A program made the translations under genes and the position numbers. Below are positions 15,843-24,539 of a stretch of DNA of 64,000 nucleotides, one piece after another. This stretch comes from Azospirillum canadense (GTDB lineage: Bacteria > Pseudomonadota > Alphaproteobacteria > Azospirillales > Azospirillaceae), in contig NZ_JAOQNG010000004.1 of NCBI RefSeq assembly GCF_025961225.1, positions 62,001 to 126,000 on the forward strand. The letters are read 5' to 3'. Under the pieces are notes generated by a model that did not search any database, was not told the DNA's origin, and saw nothing but the letters and a program-made list of their open reading frames with translations. How positions within the stretch are numbered: position 1 is the first letter of the stretch; every line of letters starts with the position of its first letter.

Positions 15843-16637
15843 ATGACGAAGAACGGTCCGCTCGCCATCCTCTTCCACTCGCTGGTCGTGGTGTTCATGC
15901 TGGCGCCGCTGGTCATCGTGTGCCTGGTCGCCTTCACGCCGGAAAACACGCTGAGCCTGCCGACGAAGGGCCTCTCGCTGCGCTGGTTCCAGGCGATCTT
16001 CGCCCACCCGGACTTCATGCAGTCCTTCTGGAACAGCCTGTGGCTGGCCGTCCTGGCCGCCAGCATCTCGGTCGGCGCGGCGGTGCCCGCCGCACTCGCC
16101 ATCGGGCGGTGGGAGTTTCCCGGCCGCGGCTTCCTGAACGCGCTGTTCCTGTCGCCGCTGATCATCCCGCACCTCGTGCTGGGTGTGGCCATGCTGCGCC
16201 TGTTCGCGGTGGTGGGTGCCACGGGCAGCTTCGGCTGGCTGGTCGCGGCCCACGTGGTGATCGTGACGCCCTATGTGATGCGCCTTCTGCTGGCCGCCAT
16301 CAGCGGCTTCGACCGCAGCGTGGAGCAGGCGGCCTATTCGCTCGGCGCCAGCGAGGCCACGGTGTTCCGCCGCGTCACCCTGCCGATGATCCTGCCCGGC
16401 GTCACCGGCGGCTGGCTGCTGGCCTTCATCAACAGCTTCGACGAGCTGACCATGTCCATCTTCATCACCTCGCCGTCCACGGTGACGCTGCCGGTGCGGA
16501 TGTACATGTACGCCACCGAATCCATCGACCCGATGATGGCCGCCGTCTCGGCGCTGATCATCGGCATCACCGCGACGGCGGCCCTGCTGCTCGATCGCGT
16601 GTACGGCCTCGACCGGATCCTGGTCGGCCAAAAGTAG
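15843..16637 (+). CDS. ABC importer permease, PotC-like
   Basis: Second permease, 264 residues, six predicted helices beginning at about residue 8 (ILFHSLVVVFMLAPLVIVCL). The EAA loop is EQAAYSLGASEATVFRRVTL followed by PMILPG. The C-terminal part (INSFDELTMSIFITSP) is characteristic of PotC-like subunits. The start is the ATG at 15843, right after the PotB-like gene. The gene is followed by the dehydrogenase subunits instead of the binding protein, which comes last in the operon. Confidence 0.9.
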   Translation: MTKNGPLAILFHSLVVVFMLAPLVIVCLVAFTPENTLSLPTKGLSLRWFQAIFAHPDFMQSFWNSLWLAVLAASISVGAAVPAALAIGRWEFPGRGFLNALFLSPLIIPHLVLGVAMLRLFAVVGATGSFGWLVAAHVVIVTPYVMRLLLAAISGFDRSVEQAAYSLGASEATVFRRVTLPMILPGVTGGWLLAFINSFDELTMSIFITSPSTVTLPVRMYMYATESIDPMMAAVSALIIGITATAALLLDRVYGLDRILVGQK

Positions 16638-16668
16638 CCGGCCTCAAGAAGCGGAGACTGAAACTCCC

Positions 16669-16953
16669 ATGCCCCTTCTTCAGCGTGTCGCCGAGAAGAG
16701 CCGGCGCGCGGTGCCCTTCGTCCTCGACGGGCGCCCCTGCGAGGCCCTGGAGGGCGACACCATCCTGACCGCCCTGCTGACCAACGGCGAACAGCTGCGC
16801 CGGTCGGAGTTCAGCGGCCAGCCCCGCGCCGGCTTCTGCCTGATGGGCGCCTGCCAGGACTGCTGGGTCCGGCTGGAGGACGGCCGCCGCCTGCGCGCCT
16901 GCTCCAATTTCATCGAGCCCGGCATGCACGTCGTCACCGGAGCCCAACCATGA
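16669..16953 (+). CDS. (2Fe-2S) small subunit of amine/opine dehydrogenase
   Basis: Protein of 94 residues with a plant-type ferredoxin motif: C57, C62, C65 and C78 (AGFCLMGACQDCWVRL, then RRLRAC). It matches the small subunit of three-component flavin dehydrogenases such as hydrogen cyanide synthase HcnA, octopine/nopaline oxidase and D-hydroxyproline dehydrogenase. It would pass electrons from the catalytic flavin subunit toward the quinone pool. It overlaps the next subunit gene by 4 bases. Confidence 0.85.
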   Translation: MPLLQRVAEKSRRAVPFVLDGRPCEALEGDTILTALLTNGEQLRRSEFSGQPRAGFCLMGACQDCWVRLEDGRRLRACSNFIEPGMHVVTGAQP

Positions 16954-18353
16954 CGGACACCCCGGTTCATCCCCCCATCATCGTCGGCGCCGGCCCGGCC
17001 GGGGTGCGCACGGCGGAGACTCTGGTCGCCGCCGGCCTGCGCCCGCTGGTGATCGATGAGGCGGCCCGCTGGGGCGGCCAAATCTACCGACAGCCGCCGG
17101 AGGGATTCCATCGCCCCAAGCGCGCGCTCTACGGCTTCGAAGCCGGCAAGGCGGACGCCCTGCACCGCGCCATGGCCGGCATCCTGCCTGCGGTGGACTA
17201 CCGCCCGCGCTCGTTGGTCTGGAACATCGAATCCGGTGCACTCGACGTCACCCCCAACGATGGATTGAAGGGCGGCCGGTCGGAGACGGTGCCCTTCTCC
17301 CACCTGATCCTGGCGCCCGGCGCCACCGATCGCGTGCTGCCCTTCCCCGGCTGGACGACGCCCGGCGTCTTCACGCTGGGCGGGTCGCAGGTGGCGCTGA
17401 AGTTCCAGGGCTGCGCGGTGGGCTCCCGCGTGCTGTTCCTCGGCACCGGGCCGCTGCTCTACCTCGTCGCCTACCAGTACGCCAAGGCCGGGGCGACCGT
17501 GGCCGGCGTGCTCGACACCTCCGGCTTCGCCGACCATGCGCGGGCCGTGCCGGGCATGCTGCGCGACCCGGGGACCTTTGCCAAGGGCGTCTACTACGTC
17601 GGCTGGCTGCGCGCCCACGGCGTGCCGGTGCACAGCGGCGTTCGCCCGGTTCGGGTCGAGGGCGACGGCCGGGTCGAGGCGCTGGTCTGGCGCCGCAACG
17701 GCGCGGAGCAGCGCACGGTCTGCGACGCCGTCGCCTTCGGGCTCGGCCTGCGTCCGGAAACGCAGCTCGCCGACCTCGCCGGCTGCCGATTCCGCTTCGA
17801 CGCCATGGATCGCGCCTGGGTGCCGGAGCGCAGCGCCGCCGGCCGCACCTCCGTCGCCGGGGTCTATGTGGCGGGCGACGGCGCCGGCATCGCCGGTGCG
17901 GACGCCGCGGAGATGGCGGGAGAGCGCGCGGCGCTGGCCTTGCTGGAAGACCTCGGCCGGCCCGTCGATTCCGCCCGCGCCACGCTTCTGGAGCAGAAGC
18001 TCGCCGCCTCCGCCCGCTTCCGCCGGGCGCTGACCGACGCCTTTCCCTTCCCCGCGGACTGGGCGGCGTCCGTTCCCGACGACACGCCGGTCTGCCGCTG
18101 CGAGGAGGTCAGCGCCGGCACCCTGCGCAAGGCCGCGCGCGACGGCGAGGCGGCTGAGATCAACCGCCTGAAGGCACTGACCCGCGTCGGCATGGGCCGC
18201 TGCCAGGGCCGCATGTGCGGCGCCGCGTCGGCGGAGCTGCTGGCCCAGGCGCTGGGCACCGGCCCGGACGCGGTGGGCCGCCTACGCAGCCAGCCCCCGG
18301 TGAAGCCGCTGCCCTTCTCCGCCGGCATCCTCGATGAGGAGAAAGCGTCGTGA
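16950..18353 (+). CDS. FAD/NAD-type subunit with BFD-like Fe-S domain (HcnB-like)
   Basis: Flavoprotein of 467 residues. A first dinucleotide fold starts at residue 10 (IIVGAGPAGVRTAE), with GGQIYRQPPE typical of this family. A second nucleotide-binding fold lies near residue 160 (RVLFLGTGPLLYLVAYQY), and the FAD end motif is GVYVAGDGAGIAGAD. The C-terminal domain carries C382, C384, C418 and C423 (CRCEEVSAG, CQGRMC), the cysteine spacing of the BFD-like [2Fe-2S] domain in HcnB, OoxA and related subunits. It links the catalytic subunit to the ferredoxin-like one. Overlaps on both sides show tight coupling. Confidence 0.88.
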   Translation: MTDTPVHPPIIVGAGPAGVRTAETLVAAGLRPLVIDEAARWGGQIYRQPPEGFHRPKRALYGFEAGKADALHRAMAGILPAVDYRPRSLVWNIESGALDVTPNDGLKGGRSETVPFSHLILAPGATDRVLPFPGWTTPGVFTLGGSQVALKFQGCAVGSRVLFLGTGPLLYLVAYQYAKAGATVAGVLDTSGFADHARAVPGMLRDPGTFAKGVYYVGWLRAHGVPVHSGVRPVRVEGDGRVEALVWRRNGAEQRTVCDAVAFGLGLRPETQLADLAGCRFRFDAMDRAWVPERSAAGRTSVAGVYVAGDGAGIAGADAAEMAGERAALALLEDLGRPVDSARATLLEQKLAASARFRRALTDAFPFPADWAASVPDDTPVCRCEEVSAGTLRKAARDGEAAEINRLKALTRVGMGRCQGRMCGAASAELLAQALGTGPDAVGRLRSQPPVKPLPFSAGILDEEKAS

Positions 18354-19528
18354 CGGCCCGTTTTGAAATGGAACGTCTTGAAGCCGACGTCGCCATCGTC
18401 GGCGGCGGCATCGTCGGCGGGTCGGCCGCGCTGTTCCTGACCCGCATGGGCTTCAAGGTCGCCCTGCTGGAGCGCGACTGGTGCGGCGCCAAGGCCAGCG
18501 GCGTGAATTACGGCGGCGTGCGCCGCCAGGGCCGCCCGCCGGAACAGTTGCCGCTCTCCCAGCGCTCCCACGCCATCTGGGGCCGCCTGCCGGAATTGGT
18601 TGGCATCGACGGGGAGTATGTGCGCTCCGGCCACCTGAAGCTGGCGCGCAACGAGGCCGACCTCGCCTCCCTGGTCGCCTACAACAAGAAGGTCGAGACC
18701 TTCGGGCTGGGGCTGGAGATCATCGCGGGGGAGGCCTTCCGCGCGCGCTACCCGGCGCTGGGCGACCGCGCCGTCGGCGGCTCCCTCTGCCCGGAGGACG
18801 GGCACGCCAACCCCCGCCTCGTCTCCCCCGCCTTCGCCCGCGCCGCGGCCAAAGCCGGCGCCGTCGTGCGGGAGCAGACGGCCGTCGATCATGTGGAGCG
18901 CACGGGGAACGGCTTCCTCCTGCGCTGCACCTCTGTGGGCGGTGACGCGCTGGAAGTCCGCTCGCGCATCCTCCTGAACTGCTCCGGCGCCTGGTCGGGC
19001 CGGCTGGCCGAGAGCTTCGGCGAACCGGTGCCGCTTTCCTCCGCCCATCCCTGCATGGCGGTGACGGAGCCGCTGCCGCGCTTCCTCGACGTCAACATCG
19101 GGGTGGAGGGCGGCGGCGTCTACGGCCGGCAGGTGGAGCGCGGCAACGTGGTGGTCGGCGGTGGGCGCGGCTTCGCCCTGGACGCCGACCGCGCCCGCCC
19201 GGCGCGCAACGCCGTGCTGACGCTGATGGGCGAGGCGGTGGACCTGTTCCCGCAGCTTCGCCACGCCCACGTCATCCGCACCTGGACGGGCGTGGAGGGC
19301 TACACCCCCGACCGCAACCCGATCATCGGCCCCAGCGCCACGACGCCCGGCCTGTTCCACGCCTTCGGCTTCTCCGGCGCCGGCTTCCAGATCGGCCCGG
19401 CGGTGGGCGAGGCGCTGGCCGAGCTGGTCCGCGACGGCCACAGCAGCGCCCCTCTCGACACCTTCTCCATCACCCGCTTCGCCAAGGCGGATCCGGCGCT
19501 CAGCGTCGCGGCCCCCGCCGGTCACTGA
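18350..19528 (+). CDS. catalytic FAD amine/amino-acid oxidase subunit (HcnC/DAO-like)
   Basis: D-amino-acid-oxidase-fold flavoprotein of 392 residues. The FAD motif is VAIVGGGIVGGSAALFL (about residues 13-29), and a second contact is LLNCSGAWSGRLAE. Near the C-terminus is RTWTGVEGYTPDRNPIIGP, with the family ending FHAFGFSGAGFQIGPAVGE. In this superfamily the subunit oxidises a C-N bond of glycine, sarcosine, D-hydroxyproline or opines. The start is a GTG overlapping the upstream stop. The substrate is probably the compound imported by the same operon. Cyanide synthesis is unlikely because an importer and an IclR regulator accompany it. Confidence 0.87.
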   Translation: MTARFEMERLEADVAIVGGGIVGGSAALFLTRMGFKVALLERDWCGAKASGVNYGGVRRQGRPPEQLPLSQRSHAIWGRLPELVGIDGEYVRSGHLKLARNEADLASLVAYNKKVETFGLGLEIIAGEAFRARYPALGDRAVGGSLCPEDGHANPRLVSPAFARAAAKAGAVVREQTAVDHVERTGNGFLLRCTSVGGDALEVRSRILLNCSGAWSGRLAESFGEPVPLSSAHPCMAVTEPLPRFLDVNIGVEGGGVYGRQVERGNVVVGGGRGFALDADRARPARNAVLTLMGEAVDLFPQLRHAHVIRTWTGVEGYTPDRNPIIGPSATTPGLFHAFGFSGAGFQIGPAVGEALAELVRDGHSSAPLDTFSITRFAKADPALSVAAPAGH

Positions 19529-19558
19529 AGTTCAAACAACGATAAGGAGGTTCACGTC

Positions 19559-20611
19559 ATGTCCAAAGCCAGCACGCTCCGCGCCGCCCTTCTCTCCACC
19601 GCGCTCGTCGCCGGGTTCGCCGGTGCGGCCGCCGCGCAGAGCAAGACGCTCTACATCGGCATGAACGGCGGCACGATGGAGAAGACCTACACCGAGCACG
19701 TCTTCCCCGCCTTCGAGAAGGCGACCGGCGCCAAGGTCGTGGTGGTCCCGGGCACGTCGTCCGACATCCTGGCCAAGCTCCAGGCGCAGAAGGACAACCC
19801 GCAGATGCACGTCGTCTTCCTGGACGACGGGCTGATGTACCGTGCCATGGGCATGGGCCTGTGCCAGAAGACCGCCGCCTCCCCGGTGCTGGACGAGGTC
19901 TACCCGACGTCGCGCCTGAAGGGCGACATGGCGGTCGGCGTCAACATGGGCATGACCGGCCTCGCCTATAACACCAAGATGTACCAGGAGAAGGGCTGGG
20001 CCGCGCCGACCAGCTGGATGGACTTGGCCGACCCCAAGGTCAAGGGCAAGGTCGTCGTGCAGTCGGCCGCCAGCAGCAGCTTCGGCCTGCACGCCTTCCT
20101 GATGTTCAACCGCATCCAGGGCGGCACCGAGGCGAACGTCGAGCCGGGCTTCAAGGCGTGGCGCGGCACCATCGGCCAGAACGTGCTGGAATACATCCCC
20201 AGCTCCGCCAAGATCTCGGAGATGGTGCAGACCGGCGAGGCGGCCATGTTCCCGCTGACCCCGACCGCCGTCGGCGCCCTGAAGGAGAAGGGCATCCCGG
20301 TGGAATACGCCCAGCCCAAGGAAGGTTCCGCCGTGCTGATGGTCGCCGAATGCGTCGTCGCCAACAACAGCGAGCCCGACCTGTCGCAGAAGCTGGCTGC
20401 CTTCCTGCTGGGTGCCGAGGCCCAGGCCAAGGCGCTGGAGTTCGGCAGCCAGATCCCGTCCAACACCACGGTCAAGCCGACCGCCGAGACGGCCAAGCTG
20501 ATCGAGACCTTCCAGGGCTACATGAAGAACGCCGTCCTGGTGGACTGGGACGTCATCAACGAGAAGCGCCCGGAGTGGAACCAGCGCTGGAACAAGGAAA
20601 TCGAGCGCTAA
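19559..20611 (+). CDS. ABC importer periplasmic binding protein, PotD-like
   Basis: Periplasmic solute-binding protein of 350 residues. A Sec signal peptide covers residues 1-26 (LVAGFAGAAAAQS). The body has the PotD/AfuA-like layout (TLYIGMNGGTMEKTYTEHVF, GLAYNTKMYQEKGWAAPTSW, ending NQRWNKEIER). It is behind a near-perfect AAGGAGG ribosome site, 30 bases after the oxidase subunit. As the last gene before the terminator it completes the importer. The ligand cannot be read from sequence. Confidence 0.9.
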   Translation: MSKASTLRAALLSTALVAGFAGAAAAQSKTLYIGMNGGTMEKTYTEHVFPAFEKATGAKVVVVPGTSSDILAKLQAQKDNPQMHVVFLDDGLMYRAMGMGLCQKTAASPVLDEVYPTSRLKGDMAVGVNMGMTGLAYNTKMYQEKGWAAPTSWMDLADPKVKGKVVVQSAASSSFGLHAFLMFNRIQGGTEANVEPGFKAWRGTIGQNVLEYIPSSAKISEMVQTGEAAMFPLTPTAVGALKEKGIPVEYAQPKEGSAVLMVAECVVANNSEPDLSQKLAAFLLGAEAQAKALEFGSQIPSNTTVKPTAETAKLIETFQGYMKNAVLVDWDVINEKRPEWNQRWNKEIER

Positions 20612-20650
20612 CCTGATCCGGCGGTGGCATAAACCGCTGATTTAAAGAAC

Positions 20651-20686
20651 AAAAGCCCCTCTCCCTTGTGGGGAGAGGGGCTTTTT
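20651..20686 (+). terminator. strong rho-independent terminator
   Basis: Stem of 15 pairs (aaaagcccctctccc / gggagaggggctttt), short loop, then a T-run. It ends the seven-gene operon and, because of the A-run on the left, can also serve the converging tautomerase gene. Its core belongs to the ccctctccc palindrome family. Confidence 0.88.
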
Positions 20687-20719
20687 GAGCGCTTCGTCCG
20701 ATAAACCGACCCCACCGCC

Positions 20720-21133
20720 TCAAGCGGCCGTCCGCGTCAACCGCTGGTCGATGAAGCGGAACTCCTGCGTCACCCCGCCGTACCCGTAGGCCGACGCCGG
20801 CACCTCGTGGACGAGCACGTAGCTTTCCTTGTGGACATCGCCAAGAATTCGGGCGAAGGCGGCGAAGATCGCCTCCAGGTAGGCGGCCATCTCCGTCTTG
20901 GTGTTGGTGCCGTCCACCACCTTGATGTCGAGCCAGAAGCTGTTCATCCCCTGCTCGGCCAGCGATCGGCCGCCGGCGAACCAGTGAACGGGATCGACGT
21001 ACTGCACGGCAACCGCGGTGACGGTCGGGTCCTTGCGCAGGTGCTGCTGCGTCAGGCCGGTCACCTCCGCCGCGATGCGGGCGGACAGGGCCGGGTCGGG
21101 CTTGCCGGTGACGGATACGGTGATGATAGGCAT
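20720..21133 (-). CDS. 4-oxalocrotonate tautomerase-family protein
   Basis: Protein of 137 residues starting MPIITVSVTGKPD, with the N-terminal proline that becomes the catalytic Pro-1 after Met removal. At about twice the length of classical 4-oxalocrotonate tautomerase it matches the fused-domain members (cis-CaaD/MSAD-like or DUF1904-like). The second half keeps a tautomerase-like end (VLVHEVPASAYGYGG). It would act on an enol or unsaturated acid in the cytoplasm. It is divergent from a LysR gene that probably regulates it. Confidence 0.82.
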   Translation of the reverse strand: MPIITVSVTGKPDPALSARIAAEVTGLTQQHLRKDPTVTAVAVQYVDPVHWFAGGRSLAEQGMNSFWLDIKVVDGTNTKTEMAAYLEAIFAAFARILGDVHKESYVLVHEVPASAYGYGGVTQEFRFIDQRLTRTAA

Positions 21134-21205
21134 GGGAGTTTTCCCCTCCTGGGTTTCGTTGCCCCAACCATGCCCGCGCCAATGATCCGAAAAAATCGAA
21201 TTTCT

Positions 21206-21228
21206 CCGAAGGAAAACTTCGGTATAAT
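21206..21228 (+). promoter_or_regulatory. palindrome and TATAAT at the lysR start
   Basis: An inverted repeat ccgaag-gaaaa-cttcgg (21206-21222) runs directly into TATAAT (21223-21228), which ends six bases before the ATG at 21235. It sits where a LysR protein would repress its own gene and act on the divergent tautomerase gene. No good -35 hexamer is seen. Confidence 0.55.
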
Positions 21229-21234
21229 CGAAGA

Positions 21235-22095
21235 ATGCAGCATCTCGACCCCGACCTCCTGCGCACCTTCCTCGCCTTCGTGGACAGCGGCTCGCTCGGC
21301 CGGGCGGCGGCCATCGTCGGACGGTCGCCGTCGGCGGTCACCACGCAGATGCAGCGGCTGGAGGAGATGATCGGGGAACCGCTGTTCCAGCCCTCCGGCC
21401 GTGGGCGCGCGCTGACCACAACGGGGCAGGAGCTGGCCGGCCACGCCCGCCGCATTCTGGAGGTCCACCGGGCGGCTCTGCTCAGCCTGAAAGGTGGCCG
21501 TGCGGAGGGCCGGTTGACGCTCGCCACCACGCAGGACTTCGCCGACCAGGGGCTCGCCCCGCTGCTCCGCCTGTTCGCGCAAACCCACCCGCGGCTGCGG
21601 CTGAACCTGCGCGTCGGCCGCTCGGTCGAGCTGGCGCAGGCTTTCGAGGGCGGGGAGATCGACGTGCTGATCACCATGCGCCTGAAGCCCTTCCCCGACG
21701 AGGTCGCCGTCCTGCGCGAACCCATGGTCTGGCTCGCGGCATCCAACGGTCTGGTGCACCGGGAGGAGGAGCTTCCGCTCGCCCTGCTCGACCCACCCTG
21801 CGGCTTCCGGGATGCGGCGCTCAGCGCGCTTGAGCGAGCCGGCCGTGACTACCGCATCGCAGCGACCAGCCAGAGCCTGTCCGGCCTGAAGTCCGCCGTG
21901 GCGGCCGGCGTCGCGGTGACCCTGCGCACCGCCCGCTGGTGCGGCCCCGGCATCGCCGTCGCCCCGCCCGACCTCGCCCTGCCGGAGATGCTTCCGGACA
22001 TGGGGGAGGCGAACTTCTCCATACGGGTGCGCGCGGGCGCCTCCCCGGCAGCACAGGATCTCGGCCTGCTGCTGGAGGACGGACTGTCCGGCTGA
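21235..22095 (+). CDS. LysR family regulator
   Basis: Regulator of 286 residues. The N-terminal winged helix is MQHLDPDLLRTFLAFVDSGS, then RAAAIVGRSPSAVTTQMQRLEE (residues 1-60). The substrate domain starts near residue 90 (GRLTLATTQDFADQGLAPLL). The start is fixed by the family N-terminus, yet there is no ribosome site and a TATAAT lies only six bases upstream, so the mRNA may be leaderless. It is divergent from the tautomerase gene and probably controls it. Confidence 0.88.
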   Translation: MQHLDPDLLRTFLAFVDSGSLGRAAAIVGRSPSAVTTQMQRLEEMIGEPLFQPSGRGRALTTTGQELAGHARRILEVHRAALLSLKGGRAEGRLTLATTQDFADQGLAPLLRLFAQTHPRLRLNLRVGRSVELAQAFEGGEIDVLITMRLKPFPDEVAVLREPMVWLAASNGLVHREEELPLALLDPPCGFRDAALSALERAGRDYRIAATSQSLSGLKSAVAAGVAVTLRTARWCGPGIAVAPPDLALPEMLPDMGEANFSIRVRAGASPAAQDLGLLLEDGLSG

Positions 22096-22320
22096 CCGGT
22101 CCCTCCTGGATCCATCGCCCCCACCTGACGTTCGTTCAAGACAAGCCACGGGCAAAAAGCGGAGGAAACGCGGGGATCCGGTGTCGCCGCAAGCGGCCGG
22201 CCCGCCGGGCTTTGCCCGAATGGGACTTTCCGGCGAACCGCCGCCGCACCATTTGCCCGTTCGACCGTCCGGGCATCCGGTCCGGAAGGAATGGTCGTCT
22301 TATTTCGCAGAGGTGCACCG

Positions 22321-23811
22321 ATGCCCCCACTGAACCGGCCCTTGACGCCATGCGATTACGTCGTGTTCGGCGGAACCGGGGATTTGGCGATGCGCAAGCT
22401 CCTGCCCTCGCTGTTCCAGCGCGACCGCGGCGAACAGCTGCCGCCGGAGGACCGCATCATCGGCGTCTCGCGCCAGGCGATGAGCGACGACCGCTACGTC
22501 GCCATGGCCGAGGAAGGCATGCGCCGCCACATGAAGCCGGACGAGTTCGACCCGGCCGTGTGGGACCGCTTCTCCGGCCGCCTTCACCACGCAGCCATCG
22601 ACGCCACCGGCGAGTCCGGCTGGCCGGAGCTGGCGGAAACGTTGGGCGCGGCGCCCGACCGCGTCCGCATGTTCTACCTCGCCACCGCGCCCGACCTGTT
22701 CGGCCCGATCTGCGAGCGCCTCCAGGCCGCCGGCCTTGTGACGGAGCAGAGCCGCGTCGTGCTGGAAAAGCCGATCGGCCACGACCTCTATTCCGCCCGC
22801 TGCATCAACGAGCGGGTCGGCGCCGTCTTTTCCGAGCACCAGATCTTCCGCATCGACCATTACGTCGGCAAGGAGACGGTGCAGAACCTGATGGCGTTGC
22901 GCTTCGCCAACGTCCTGTTCCAGCCGCTGTGGAACAGCACCTCCATTGACCATGTGCAGATCACGGTGGCCGAGACCATCGGGGTGGAAAGCCGCGGCGG
23001 CTATTACGACCACAGCGGCGCGCTGCGCGACATGGTGCAGAACCACCTGCTCCAGCTCCTTTGCCTCGTCGCCATGGAGCCGCCGCTGCACCTCGACAAG
23101 GATTCCGTGCGCGACGAGAAGCTGAAGGTGCTGCGCGCGCTGAAGCCGATCGGCCGCGACCAGGTGCCCGCCTGCACGGTGCGCGGCCAGTACCGCGCCG
23201 GGGCGGTCGACGGCGCCGCGGTCCGCGGTTACCTGGAGGAGTCCGGCATCGCCCCGGACAGCGGGACGGAGACCTTCGTCGCGCTGCGGGTGGACGTGCA
23301 GAACTGGCGCTGGACCGGCGTGCCCTTCTACCTGCGCACCGGCAAGCGGTTGCAGCAGAAGGTGTCGGAGATCGTCATCCAGTTCAAGCCGGTCCCCTAT
23401 TCGATCTTCCCCCCGACCTCCGGCGAGTTGGCCGCCAACCGGCTGGTCCTGCGCCTGCAGCCCGACGAGGCGGTGCGCCTGCACCTGATGGCGAAGGAAC
23501 CCGGCCCCGGCGGCATGCGCCTGCGCGAGGTGCCGCTGAACCTCAGCTTCGCGGAGACCTTCAAACACCCGGTGTCCGACGCCTATGTCCGGCTGCTCGG
23601 TGACGTGGTGCGCGGCGACCCGACCCTGTTCATGCGCCGCGACGAGGTGGAGGCCGCCTGGGTCTGGACCGAATCCATCCTGGAGGCTTGGCAGACGCGC
23701 GGGGAGCCGCCGAAGCCCTACATCGCCGGCACCTGGGGCCCGTCCACCGCCATCGCGATGATCGAGCGCGACGGCCGCACTTGGCACGAGGACGTCGGGG
23801 GCGGGCAATGA
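22321..23811 (+). CDS. zwf: glucose-6-phosphate dehydrogenase
   Basis: Oxidises glucose 6-phosphate to 6-phosphogluconolactone with NADP+ or NAD+, the entry to the Entner-Doudoroff and pentose phosphate routes. The 496-residue length is normal. The N-terminal nucleotide motif is VVFGGTGDLAMRKL (residues 14-27), and the active-site signature RIDHYVGKE contains H180 and K184. The ATG at 22321 has an AGAGG site 9 bases upstream; an ATG ten codons earlier lacks one. It overlaps pgl by 4 bases, so both lactone-forming and lactone-hydrolysing enzymes are made together. Confidence 0.96.
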   Translation: MPPLNRPLTPCDYVVFGGTGDLAMRKLLPSLFQRDRGEQLPPEDRIIGVSRQAMSDDRYVAMAEEGMRRHMKPDEFDPAVWDRFSGRLHHAAIDATGESGWPELAETLGAAPDRVRMFYLATAPDLFGPICERLQAAGLVTEQSRVVLEKPIGHDLYSARCINERVGAVFSEHQIFRIDHYVGKETVQNLMALRFANVLFQPLWNSTSIDHVQITVAETIGVESRGGYYDHSGALRDMVQNHLLQLLCLVAMEPPLHLDKDSVRDEKLKVLRALKPIGRDQVPACTVRGQYRAGAVDGAAVRGYLEESGIAPDSGTETFVALRVDVQNWRWTGVPFYLRTGKRLQQKVSEIVIQFKPVPYSIFPPTSGELAANRLVLRLQPDEAVRLHLMAKEPGPGGMRLREVPLNLSFAETFKHPVSDAYVRLLGDVVRGDPTLFMRRDEVEAAWVWTESILEAWQTRGEPPKPYIAGTWGPSTAIAMIERDGRTWHEDVGGGQ

Positions 23812-24539
23812 GCCTGGACGGTTTCTTCGACCCCGACGCCCCGCAGGACGGCCGCCGCAGCTTCGCCAGCGCGGACGCGCTGGTCGAGGCGCTGGCCGCC
23901 AGCCTCGCCGCCCGCCTGCGCGGGGCCATCGCCGCCCGCGGCTCCGCGACCCTGGTCGTCTCCGGCGGGCGGACGCCGGAGGCGCTGTTCCGCCAGATGT
24001 CCGACCTGCCGCTGGACTGGGCCGCCGTCACCGTCACGCTGGCCGACGAGCGCTGGGTGCCGCCCGACGACCCCGACAGCAACGAGGCGCTGGTCCGCCG
24101 GTCCCTGCTGGTCGGCCCGGCCGCCGCGGCGCGCTTCGTCGGCCTCTACACCGGCGCCGACACGCCGGAGGCCGGAGAGGACGCCTGCGACGCCCGCATC
24201 CGCGCCCTGTCCCGGCCCTTCGACGCGGTACTTCTCGGCATGGGGGACGACGGCCACACGGCCTCCTTCTTCCCCGGCGCGGCCAACCTCGCCGCGGCGT
24301 TGTCCCCGGTGGAGGGCCGTACGGTCCAGGCGATCCGCGCCCCGGGCATCCCCCAGCCACGCATGACACTGACCCTGCCGACGCTGCTCGACACGCAGCG
24401 CCTTCTGCTGCTGATCACCGGCGATTCGAAGCGCCGCACGCTGGAACTGGCGGAAGGCGAGGGCCCGGTGGAGGCCATGCCGGTCCGGTCCGTCCTGCGC
24501 CAGGACCGCGTTCCTTTGGAGATTTTCTGGGCTCCTTAA
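23808..24539 (+). CDS. pgl: 6-phosphogluconolactonase (DevB type)
   Basis: Hydrolyses 6-phosphogluconolactone to 6-phosphogluconate. The 243-residue protein shows the family motifs LVVSGGRTPEALFRQMS near residue 45, TLADERWVPPDDPDSNE near 80 and LLGMGDDGHTASFFPG near 145. The ATG overlaps the zwf stop. No edd or eda follows. Its stop overlaps by 4 bases the stop of the convergent TetR gene. Confidence 0.94.
   Translation: MSLDGFFDPDAPQDGRRSFASADALVEALAASLAARLRGAIAARGSATLVVSGGRTPEALFRQMSDLPLDWAAVTVTLADERWVPPDDPDSNEALVRRSLLVGPAAAARFVGLYTGADTPEAGEDACDARIRALSRPFDAVLLGMGDDGHTASFFPGAANLAAALSPVEGRTVQAIRAPGIPQPRMTLTLPTLLDTQRLLLLITGDSKRRTLELAEGEGPVEAMPVRSVLRQDRVPLEIFWAP

Noticed and set aside
16669..19528. 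Hydrogen cyanide synthase hcnABC
   Set aside because: The family match is real, but cyanide synthases are not normally combined with an importer; an opine or amine dehydrogenase is a better reading.
13830..20611. Polyamine (spermidine/putrescine) transporter
   Set aside because: The subunits are Pot-like, but the importer shares an operon with a C-N dehydrogenase and an IclR regulator, so polyamine as substrate is not supported.
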